Positions 1 to 5,649 of a stretch of 5,649 nucleotides of DNA are shown one piece after another. The first letter of the stretch is position 1, and each line of letters begins with the position of its first letter. The DNA comes from Deltaproteobacteria bacterium. GTDB lineage: Bacteria; Myxococcota; B64-G9. Where the stretch lies: positions 1 through 5,649 of the forward strand of contig JAUVAM010000302.1 in NCBI GenBank assembly GCA_030591745.1, given 5' to 3'. A program made the translations under genes and the position numbers. Under the pieces are notes generated by a model. It made no database searches and was not told where the DNA came from. It saw only the letters and a program-made list of their open reading frames with translations.

Positions 1-761
1 TCGGCTGCGGCGTGTGTCGCTTGCTGCTGCGTTGTTTTTTGCTCGGCGTTTTGTTCGCGACGCAGACGGTTGGTGAGCTTGATGGCCCAGACCCAGGTGA
101 AGATGAGCACGATGAGCGTGACGCCGACCAGGCCGAGGCCTTCGCCCACGGGGCTTGCCGTGCCCAGGTTTTCCTGCATTTGCTTGACGGTCAGGATGGG
201 GAAATCATAGAGGCCGTGGAGCAACATGGGGATGCTTAAGGCCATCCAGAGGTTCTTGGATCGCATCGCGGGCTTGCCGAATCGCATCTGGCCCACGTAG
301 TAACCCATGATGGCACCCAGGAAAGCATGGAGGGGGACCGCCGTCAGCGCTCGCAGGATGGCTACGCCCAGGCCGCCTTCGGCCGTGTACATGATGTTTT
401 CCAAGGTGGCGAAGCCCAAAGAGGCGACCACGCCGTAGACAATGCCGTCCATGGGCTCGTCGAATTCCTTATGCCGCAAGACATAAAACCAAAGCACGGT
501 GAACTTGAAAAACTCTTCCGGGATGGCGGCCATCAGAAAGGCGTCGCTTGCGCCCTTGGCGTAGGGCATGGAAGAAAAGTCGGGCAACAAGAGGTAGATC
601 AATCCGTCGACCAACAAGACCGGCACGATGATGGCCACGCCCAGACCGAAGGTGGCCCAGATGACTTTGCCTGGTTCCCGGTGGACGTCTCTGGCGTGGA
701 AGTACCAGAGGAGAAGCAGGGAGGGGATCAGGGCTGAGGCGGCCGTGAGGAGAAATAACAT
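1..761 (-). CDS. PrsW-family intramembrane metalloprotease (3' end outside window)
   Basis: Reading leftwards from ATG at 761-759 the frame stays open for 253 codons to the window edge, so the C-terminus is missing. The protein is a polytopic membrane protein with about seven hydrophobic segments (near residues 2-20, 33-60, 73-94, 105-125, 130-157, 170-190 and 205-228). It carries the PrsW signature: an 'RDVHREP' loop after the first segment, PEEFFK (E82, E83, K86), FATLEN (E121, N122), H145 in 'PLHAFLGA' and H182 in 'LLHGLYDF'. In this family (MEROPS M82) the Glu and His residues are thought to bind metal in the membrane. Bacillus PrsW cleaves the anti-sigma factor RsiW; the substrate here is unknown and no anti-sigma gene is visible. 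The visible tail after residue 230 is basic, then Gln/Ala-rich. The start lies 6 bases after the stop of the lipoprotein gene, without a clear Shine-Dalgarno, so translational coupling is likely. The family call is firm; the gene name prsW is not assigned because the substrate is unknown. Confidence 0.93.
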   Translation of the reverse strand, partial: MLFLLTAASALIPSLLLLWYFHARDVHREPGKVIWATFGLGVAIIVPVLLVDGLIYLLLPDFSSMPYAKGASDAFLMAAIPEEFFKFTVLWFYVLRHKEFDEPMDGIVYGVVASLGFATLENIMYTAEGGLGVAILRALTAVPLHAFLGAIMGYYVGQMRFGKPAMRSKNLWMALSIPMLLHGLYDFPILTVKQMQENLGTASPVGEGLGLVGVTLIVLIFTWVWAIKLTNRLRREQNAEQKTTQQQATHAAA

Positions 762-767
762 GGAAGC

Positions 768-1988
768 CTATGGGCTGGGCATCATGGCCTGGCAGTCGTC
801 GATTTCTCCGTCACCGATCATGGCCAAGATCAATTCGGCTTCGTTGAAAACAAAACCGAATGAATTGTCACCCTGGCCGAAGTCGAAGAGTACAAAACGA
901 CGACCATCCGCGGCCAAAACGTCCCGCATCCAGATTTTGCCTTCGTCCACCTGGTCCCAGTACTCGGGAAAGCTCACCGCTTGATTCTCGTGACCGGCCA
1001 GGCCGATTTCAAGCTGGGCCCGGCGCGTGGTGGAAAGTGTGTCCAAGTTGGCCGCGGTCAGGATGACCTCGTTGCTCAGGCTGAGGGTTTCCGATTCTTC
1101 CATCTGCCAGAGCATCTCGCCGAAAAGGCAGGCGCCGGCGTTGTCTTCAGGCAGGCAGTCGTAGAGATCCGAGTCTTCGATGGCGGCCTGGATTTGGGCC
1201 CCGTCGGCAAAGATGAAGCCCACCATCGTGTCGCCCAGATAGTAGGTATAGATGGAGTAATCGGGGCCGAAGGCGGCGGAAAAATCCTGAACCCGGATTT
1301 CGGCGTCGTCGTTGTAGGTTACGGCCTCGGTGAGCTCCATGGCTTGACCTTCCATGGCGCTGGCACCGGACACGATCTGGGCTGCGCGGATGGGGCTCAG
1401 ATCGCCGATGTTGGTCTCGTCCACCACGCCCCATGCGCCAAAATCGAAAGTGCTGCGCTGGTCTAAGTCGTTGATGTCCTCGCCGAAGACGCATTCGAGG
1501 ATTGGCTGACAGCCGCCACTCACGTTGTCGACCCTGATGGCGAAATCGCCGCGCAAATCTTCGCTGTAACCTTTGACCATCACCCGGTAGTTGCCGGCCA
1601 ACAAGTTGAGGTGCAGGCGTGACAAGAGTTGACCTGCCACATCATCGTTGCGGGCCATGTAGCTGCCCCAGTCCAGCGTGTCTTCGGCGCGTTGGTAGAG
1701 ATACATGACCGTGTCGAAGGACAAGTTTTCCTGCTCGACTTGCAAGAGTAGTTCCGCGTTGCCCTCCAGGGAAAAATCCCAGGCGTGGTACAGGGCGTCG
1801 TCTTCAAAGCTGGCCGGGTTGGATTGGGCGAAGATCAACTCGCCGTGCAAGGTGGGGCTTCGCCAACTGTCGGCCGTGCCGTCGATGGGCAGCTCGCTTT
1901 CAATCCCCTTGTCGTTGCTGCTGTCACAGGCGAAAAGGCCCAGGTTCAAGGCCAAGAGACCGCAGAGGATCTTGTAAGCATGTCGCAT
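768..1988 (-). CDS. Predicted secreted lipoprotein with PPC-like domain and two tandem ~120-residue repeats
   Basis: This is a 406-residue protein. Residues 1-20 form a lipoprotein signal peptide ending in LFAC, with lipidated Cys21. The Phe before Ala is an unusual lipobox residue, and Asp follows the Cys. A short linker containing 'PIDGTADSW' (34-42) leads to a PPC-like beta-sandwich at about 48-158, with 'YHAWDFSL', 'FDTVMYLY', 'ARNDD' and 'AGNYRVMVKGY'. In many myxobacterial and related exported proteins this domain accompanies enzymes or adhesins. Residues 160-277 and 278-399 are two copies of one unit, each starting with a Cys-rich segment ending in FGE (C160/C166; C278/C287). No catalytic motif was recognised, so the function is unknown. 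The start is supported by GGAGG seven bases upstream (2000-1996). The gene is first in an operon with the PrsW-like protease and diverges from the 923-residue gene. It could be a cell-surface or periplasmic binding protein; that is inference only. Confidence 0.9.
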   Translation of the reverse strand: MRHAYKILCGLLALNLGLFACDSSNDKGIESELPIDGTADSWRSPTLHGELIFAQSNPASFEDDALYHAWDFSLEGNAELLLQVEQENLSFDTVMYLYQRAEDTLDWGSYMARNDDVAGQLLSRLHLNLLAGNYRVMVKGYSEDLRGDFAIRVDNVSGGCQPILECVFGEDINDLDQRSTFDFGAWGVVDETNIGDLSPIRAAQIVSGASAMEGQAMELTEAVTYNDDAEIRVQDFSAAFGPDYSIYTYYLGDTMVGFIFADGAQIQAAIEDSDLYDCLPEDNAGACLFGEMLWQMEESETLSLSNEVILTAANLDTLSTTRRAQLEIGLAGHENQAVSFPEYWDQVDEGKIWMRDVLAADGRRFVLFDFGQGDNSFGFVFNEAELILAMIGDGEIDDCQAMMPSP

Positions 1989-1995
1989 GGGTCCG

Positions 1996-2000
1996 CCTCC
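1996..2000 (-). promoter_or_regulatory. Ribosome binding site of the lipoprotein gene
   Basis: On the minus strand GGAGG lies seven bases before the ATG at 1988-1986. It is a near-ideal Shine-Dalgarno and fixes this start, which also gives a proper lipoprotein signal peptide. Confidence 0.75.
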
Positions 2001-2013
2001 GATTGAATACCCT

Positions 2014-2042
2014 ATTGTTGGCCAGGATCATGTTGAATGCAA
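2014..2042 (-). promoter_or_regulatory. Weak candidate promoter for the lipoprotein-protease operon
   Basis: On the minus strand TTGCAT (2042-2037) and AACAAT (2019-2014) are separated by 17 bases. They match the sigma-70 type -35 and -10 boxes at three or four of six positions each. The placement would give a leader of about 20 bases that just includes the Shine-Dalgarno. Such matches arise easily by chance, and the promoter consensus of this organism is unknown. Confidence 0.25.
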
Positions 2043-2059
2043 GGGCAGATCCGGGTGGC

Positions 2060-2089
2060 TTTACGGGGGTTTTGCTTTTGGCATATGAG
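2060..2089 (+). promoter_or_regulatory. Weak candidate promoter for the 923-residue repeat protein
   Basis: TTTACG (2060-2065) and TATGAG (2084-2089) are separated by 18 bases and partly resemble sigma-70 type boxes. They sit in the AT-richer part of the divergent intergenic region, about 45 bases before the start codon. This is a suggestion only; no operator or conserved inverted repeat supports it. Confidence 0.2.
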
Positions 2090-2118
2090 TTGCTGATTTC
2101 GAGGCCAAGGTGTTTAGA

Positions 2119-2125
2119 GAAAGGA
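2119..2125 (+). promoter_or_regulatory. Ribosome binding site of the 923-residue repeat protein
   Basis: GAAAGGA lies seven bases before the ATG at 2133-2135. It supports this start, which also places a membrane segment directly at the N-terminus. Confidence 0.65.
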
Positions 2126-2132
2126 AAGCGAT

Positions 2133-4904
2133 ATGAAACCGATGCAGCTCGCAGCAGCCTTGTTCGTTCTTGGCGTGGCTGTCGGTGGGTATTATTGGAT
2201 GTTCGCCGAAGAGCAGGCCCTGCCCGCTGCTGACGAGGTGGCTCAGGCGACCCAGGCTGCGAGTGAAGAATCGGATAAGCCCCCGCATCCTGCCTCGTCC
2301 AAAACGCCCGTGGTCACGCCAGTCGATAAAGAATTGAGTGACGACGATCCGGCGGGCGAACTGCAATTGGAGGGTCAGGTCCTGGATGCCGATGATTTGC
2401 CGGTTGAAGGCGCCAAGGTGAGTTTGAGTTCGAGGCCGCCTCGGCACAAGGAAACGGGCAAAGACGGCACGTTTTCATTCTCCGAGCTGGTGGGCAGGCG
2501 TTATCGAATCACGGCTCGGGCCGGCTCGAGGGTGGCTGGGCCTGTTGTTCACGAGCTTTCTGAAAAGAGCGAGCCTGTCATTTTGCGCATGCGTCCAGGA
2601 GCGGCCATCGAGGTGAAAGTCAGCAGGGCCGAAGACGGCAAGCCCATCGCCGGCGCATCGATTGAGCTGCGTTCGGGGGATGGTCTGCATGCCACGACAG
2701 ATTCCGAGGGCAAGGCCAAGGTGGAGGGCGTGTCCGGCGGTTACGTGACCCTGGTGGTGCGGGCCGTGAGCTATGCCCCGGTACACAAATTGGTGGCTGT
2801 GCCCAGCGCGGGCACCGAGCCTGTTCTGATTAAGGTTAGCCTGAGTGGAGGCGCTGGTGTTTCTGGATTGGTAACGGACGAGGCCGGCTTGCCCATCTCC
2901 GGTGCCAAGGTTTTGGCTGAGGACGTGACCGCCCTTCTGCAGATGGCCAACCACAATCAAGACGGTGCGGAGTCCGACGCCGAAGGGCGTTTTTCCCTGC
3001 CGGCTTTGGCCAAGGGCAGTTATCGCTTCAGCGCAACCCACAAAGACTACCCGGCCGCTTCCTCAAAGACGATTGAATTGGATGGCAAGCGTTCGCGTGC
3101 AGGCATACGCATCGTCCTGGCCGGGGGAGGTCGCATCGCGGGCCGGGTGGAAGGTTCGAGCGGGCAAGCCGTACCCTGGGCTTCCGTGCGGGTGGGCAGG
3201 GCTGACGAGCAGGCTTTTTCGGGCGGCCTGACTGGGCCCAGGCGTCGCGGGGCTTTGGCCGATGGGGAGGGGCGATTTGAGATCAAGGGCTTGCCTCGCA
3301 TGGGGCTGGTGGTCATGGCACGGGGCGAGGAGGCTTCGAGTCCCACGCTGAAGGTTGACTTGACGGCGGAGGCCGAAAAAGAGGACCTGGTTTTGCGGAT
3401 GACCGTGAATGGGCGCATTTCGGGAAAGGTCGTGACCTCGGCGGGTGAGCCTGTGCCGGAGGTCAGCGTGTTGGCTACGCCGGACGTCTTTAAAGACGGG
3501 CTCGACGCAGACAAGCGCTTGCGAGGACGGACCACGGCCATGACCGATGGGGGCGGGGGCTTTGTGTTGAAGGGTCTGACCCAAGGCCATTATGAGTTGA
3601 GGGCTTTGCGATCGGCTGGGTCCAACCGGGCCAGCCTGAAGGCCGGGGTCAAGGCGAAAACCGGCGATGAGGATGTGCGATTGGTGCTGGATCGGGAAGG
3701 CGGCATCAAAGGACAGGTGCTTTTTGCCGAGGGCGGTTCGCCTGCTTCTTTTTCGGTCACTTTGAATCTGCCGCCGGCGATTCCGGTGAGTAGCGCCGAG
3801 GGTCTTTTTGATCTGCCAGGTGTGGCTCCGAGCGAATATGAAGTCACCATTCGGGGGGAAGGCTTCGCGGACAAGGTGGTGTCCGGCGTTGTGGTCAAGC
3901 CGGAAGAGACCACCGACATGGGCAGCATCACAGTGCATGCCGGTCGTACCCTGGCCGGCCGGGTGCTGGATGGCCGCGGCCAACCGGTGGCTGAGGCCAT
4001 AGTCCTGGCAGGCCTTCGCCTGGTCGGGGATGGCAGTCATCTGACTTTGGATCTGGGGCAGGCGGCACGAGACGGCATGGGTCTGAAACAAACCCGGTCG
4101 GGTGTCGACGGGCGTTATCGTCTGGGGGGCTTGAGCCAATCTCGCTATCTGATCGTGGCGGAACATGCCGATTTGGGTCGCTCCAAAGTCGTGGGTTTTG
4201 ATGCAAAAAGCGGGGGCGGTGACTTGGATCTGGTCATCGAGGGTCTCGGCGAGTTGATGGGCGTGGTCAGTTCCAACGGGCAGCCCGTGGCCGGTGCCAC
4301 CGTGGCCGTCAGCCCCAAGGCAGAGGCTGAGCAGAAATTCGTGGTGCATGCCGCTTCGGACGGCAGTTACCGCTTTGAAAAACTTACGGCTGGTGATTAC
4401 TCGCTGTTCGGGGCCATGCCGGGTCAGGGCCTAAGCCAGAACGTGGCCACGTCGGAGGCGACGGTCGTGGCCGGGCAGCGCAACAAGGTCGACATCGACA
4501 TCCCGGTGGGCGAGGTCAAGCTCACCGTACAAGTGACGGGCCTGAAAGGTGCGAAGCTCGATGCAGCGCAGGTCTTGCTGGTCAAGGGGCAGGTCCAGGC
4601 CTCGACGGCCGCCGAGATCAACCAGGCCATCATGATGGCCGGCGGCAACGTGAAGGCGGCCTTTTGGTCGGCCCAAATGCCGGCCAGCTTCTCGGGCGTG
4701 GTGCCAGGTGAATATAGTCTTTGCGTGATTCCGCTGAACGGAAACCTTGGCGATCCGGTTTTTATGCAAAAGATACAAAAAAACAAGGACTTGCTGAAGG
4801 TCTATTGTTCGGCTTTGCCCATCCCGCCCCATCCCACGGAACAAAGTCACGCCGTGGCCGTGCCGGCCATGGATCCTTTGCCGGTCACGCCCACGCCCAA
4901 GTAG
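2133..4904 (+). CDS. Membrane-anchored protein with an array of carboxypeptidase-regulatory-like modules
   Basis: This is a 923-residue protein. Residues 5-25 are hydrophobic with Lys2 in front and no convincing signal peptidase site, so they probably act as a signal anchor with the rest exported. An Ala/Glu/Pro-rich linker (26-75) follows. Eight beta-sandwich modules of roughly 80-100 residues then start near 78, 157, 241, 334, 427, 523, 605 and 705. Each shows the pattern G-x-V-x(n)-G-x-P-V-x-G-A-x-V followed by S/T-D-x-x-G-x-F/Y-x-L-x-x-L-x-x-G-x-Y, as in PF13620-type carboxypeptidase regulatory-like domains. Examples are 245-260 with 281-301, and 710-724 with 742-760. From about 794 a divergent C-terminal module contains the only two cysteines, C864 and C892, and a Pro-rich tail. 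No peptidase or other catalytic domain was recognised. Such arrays usually serve as extracellular scaffolds or adhesins, which is an inference here. It may stand alone, since the next gene is convergent. Confidence 0.92.
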   Translation: MKPMQLAAALFVLGVAVGGYYWMFAEEQALPAADEVAQATQAASEESDKPPHPASSKTPVVTPVDKELSDDDPAGELQLEGQVLDADDLPVEGAKVSLSSRPPRHKETGKDGTFSFSELVGRRYRITARAGSRVAGPVVHELSEKSEPVILRMRPGAAIEVKVSRAEDGKPIAGASIELRSGDGLHATTDSEGKAKVEGVSGGYVTLVVRAVSYAPVHKLVAVPSAGTEPVLIKVSLSGGAGVSGLVTDEAGLPISGAKVLAEDVTALLQMANHNQDGAESDAEGRFSLPALAKGSYRFSATHKDYPAASSKTIELDGKRSRAGIRIVLAGGGRIAGRVEGSSGQAVPWASVRVGRADEQAFSGGLTGPRRRGALADGEGRFEIKGLPRMGLVVMARGEEASSPTLKVDLTAEAEKEDLVLRMTVNGRISGKVVTSAGEPVPEVSVLATPDVFKDGLDADKRLRGRTTAMTDGGGGFVLKGLTQGHYELRALRSAGSNRASLKAGVKAKTGDEDVRLVLDREGGIKGQVLFAEGGSPASFSVTLNLPPAIPVSSAEGLFDLPGVAPSEYEVTIRGEGFADKVVSGVVVKPEETTDMGSITVHAGRTLAGRVLDGRGQPVAEAIVLAGLRLVGDGSHLTLDLGQAARDGMGLKQTRSGVDGRYRLGGLSQSRYLIVAEHADLGRSKVVGFDAKSGGGDLDLVIEGLGELMGVVSSNGQPVAGATVAVSPKAEAEQKFVVHAASDGSYRFEKLTAGDYSLFGAMPGQGLSQNVATSEATVVAGQRNKVDIDIPVGEVKLTVQVTGLKGAKLDAAQVLLVKGQVQASTAAEINQAIMMAGGNVKAAFWSAQMPASFSGVVPGEYSLCVIPLNGNLGDPVFMQKIQKNKDLLKVYCSALPIPPHPTEQSHAVAVPAMDPLPVTPTPK

Positions 4905-4927
4905 TTACATGAATTCTGCTCTACAAT
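4905..4927. other. Short convergent intergenic gap without evident terminator
   Basis: Only 23 bases separate the stop of the repeat-protein gene from the stop of the AbiEii-like gene. The gap holds a GAATTC palindrome and loosely paired GTAG/CTAC ends, but no G+C-rich stem followed by a T run. Transcripts from both sides probably run into the opposite gene or end by another mechanism. Confidence 0.6.
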
Positions 4928-5649
4928 TCAAAGGTCGGCTTTGAGGGTTTTCAGCAGGTTGTCTTGGGTCAGGAGATCGCTGGAGGTGCTGGTTTCGAGA
5001 AAGGGTCTGACGTCGTTTTTGACCTTGGACCAGTCCAGGGTTGTTACTTTGTCGGCGAGGATTTTTTGCCAATTTTCAGAACTGAGTTCAGGTCCTTTCC
5101 AGCCGCTTTGGCTTAGGGCATTGTTGAGTTGTACGAGGTTGGGTTCAGGCCATGCGGGATCGCTCAAGTACCAGAGCAGGTCGAAGAGGTCTCGTCCTTT
5201 GGTGTAGGTCCGCTGTAAGACCGCATGACACTTACCCGCCAACAAGGAAGCCCGGTCGTGATGTTGTAGCTGTAAGGTGACAAAGCGTCTGATGAGGGTG
5301 GTCTCCAACGCGGCGCCGGCTGGGGGATTTGTATCCACCTCCAGCTTGACCGCCAGGACTTCTTCCTTGCGAGGCGAGAGCTCCAGTTCAAAGAGCAATC
5401 CGCGGAAGCGAACGAAGGCGCTCAGGACGCTCTTTTTGTCCTTGATGCGTAGTTCGACGGCATATCCCTCGGCGTGAAATTCGTCTTGGACCTTTTGCAA
5501 CAAGCCGCGGAAGTCGAAGCCGCGATTCGGGCGCTCTAAGGCAAAATCCAGATCCTCTGAATAGCGGGGAATGCGATGAAGAAAGCGCAGGGCGGTTCCG
5601 CCATGGAAGGCCAGGGGGATCATGGCACCCGCTCGTTGCATGGCACCCA
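4928..5649 (-). CDS. AbiEii/AbiGii-family nucleotidyltransferase toxin (5' end probably outside window)
   Basis: The sequence shows a DNA-polymerase-beta-like nucleotidyltransferase. Numbering from the Met at 5641, it has GGTAL (14-18), then SEDLDF with the acidic pair D30/D32, KLEVD (99-103) as a likely third acidic strand, and a helical LLAGK...KGRDLFDL block (133-155). These are the conserved blocks of the PF08843 family. Known AbiEii proteins are toxins of the type IV AbiE toxin-antitoxin and phage-abortive systems, and related MenT enzymes add nucleotides to tRNA ends. Whether this copy is a toxin is inferred. The frame is open to the window edge, with Gly-Ala before that Met and no Shine-Dalgarno in the eight visible bases. 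Only 13 residues precede GGTAL, less than usual, so the true start is probably upstream. A partner antitoxin would lie outside. The coding sequence for the C-terminal third looks AT-richer than its neighbours (42% G+C at 5041-5100). All motif residues are present, so it looks intact. Confidence 0.9.
   Translation of the reverse strand, partial: GAMQRAGAMIPLAFHGGTALRFLHRIPRYSEDLDFALERPNRGFDFRGLLQKVQDEFHAEGYAVELRIKDKKSVLSAFVRFRGLLFELELSPRKEEVLAVKLEVDTNPPAGAALETTLIRRFVTLQLQHHDRASLLAGKCHAVLQRTYTKGRDLFDLLWYLSDPAWPEPNLVQLNNALSQSGWKGPELSSENWQKILADKVTTLDWSKVKNDVRPFLETSTSSDLLTQDNLLKTLKADL

Noticed and set aside
327..737. A 136-codon plus-strand frame near the left end.
   Set aside because: It is the shadow of the PrsW-family gene on the other strand, whose membrane segments and catalytic motifs are unmistakable. 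The product is charged, Gly/Gln/Asp-rich and featureless.
981..1466. A 161-codon plus-strand frame opposite the lipoprotein gene.
   Set aside because: It lies wholly antisense to a gene with a signal peptide, a known domain type and internal repeats. Its own product shows no recognisable domain and there is no clear start signal.
2025..2052. Inverted GGATC and GATCC in the divergent intergenic region as a possible operator.
   Set aside because: The arms are five bases with an 18-base spacer and do not extend. This is expected by chance.
2075..2110. A possible hairpin in the leader of the repeat-protein gene (TTGGC at 2078-2082 and GCCAA at 2104-2108).
   Set aside because: There are only five Watson-Crick pairs plus two wobble pairs around a 21-base loop. 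This is too weak to call a regulatory structure.
2061..2447. A 128-codon minus-strand frame crossing the divergent intergenic region.
   Set aside because: It overlaps the start of the repeat-protein gene and the promoter region, has no recognised domain, and no better start signal than chance.
3063..4349. A 428-codon open frame on the minus strand inside the repeat-protein gene.
   Set aside because: Its product is rich in His, Gln, Arg and Pro without domain pattern, as expected for antisense reading of G+C-rich coding DNA. The plus-strand frame has repeated, conserved modules and a good ribosome binding site.
2133..4904. DNA-level tandem repeats in the 923-residue gene.
   Set aside because: The modules are similar only as protein patterns. 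No long identical nucleotide repeats were seen, so recent duplication or slippage is not supported.

Overview
The window has G+C-rich DNA (roughly 60% by eye) with four protein genes and very little non-coding sequence. The predicted lipoprotein has an N-terminal 'PIDGTADSW' segment followed by a PPC-like domain. The neighbouring gene is a long array of carboxypeptidase-regulatory-like beta-sandwich modules. Both are typical of the predatory or multicellular former 'Deltaproteobacteria' (Myxococcota or Bradymonadota-like bacteria). That placement is inferred from protein style, not from a marker gene. No RNA gene, insertion sequence, CRISPR array or attachment site was seen, and no gene-free stretch exceeds 150 bases.

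Left part (1-1988, minus strand): a two-gene operon. The upstream gene (768-1988) encodes a secreted lipoprotein with a PPC-like domain and two tandem copies of an unrecognised ~120-residue unit. Six bases after its stop begins a PrsW-family intramembrane metalloprotease (761 leftwards), whose 3' end is cut off by the window edge. This partial gene is clear in the sequence because of its membrane segments and its EExxK, EN and two His motifs.

Middle (1989-2132): a 144-base divergent intergenic region with good ribosome binding sites for both flanking genes and only weak promoter candidates. From it runs the plus-strand gene 2133-4904, a 923-residue membrane-anchored protein. Eight recognisable carboxypeptidase-regulatory-like modules are followed by a different C-terminal module that holds the only two cysteines of the protein.

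Right part (4928-5649, minus strand): a nucleotidyltransferase toxin of the AbiEii/AbiGii family, convergent with the 923-residue gene across 23 bases. Its frame is open at the window edge and the true start is probably outside. Any AbiEi-type antitoxin would also lie outside.

The left and middle genes look like cell-envelope functions: lipoprotein, membrane protease and periplasmic or surface repeat protein. The AbiEii gene is a defence or toxin-antitoxin type element with no evident functional link to them. Nothing here amounts to a clearly new system. The most distinctive points are the gap-free internal duplication in the lipoprotein, its tight coupling to a PrsW protease, and the two-cysteine C-terminal module of the repeat protein.
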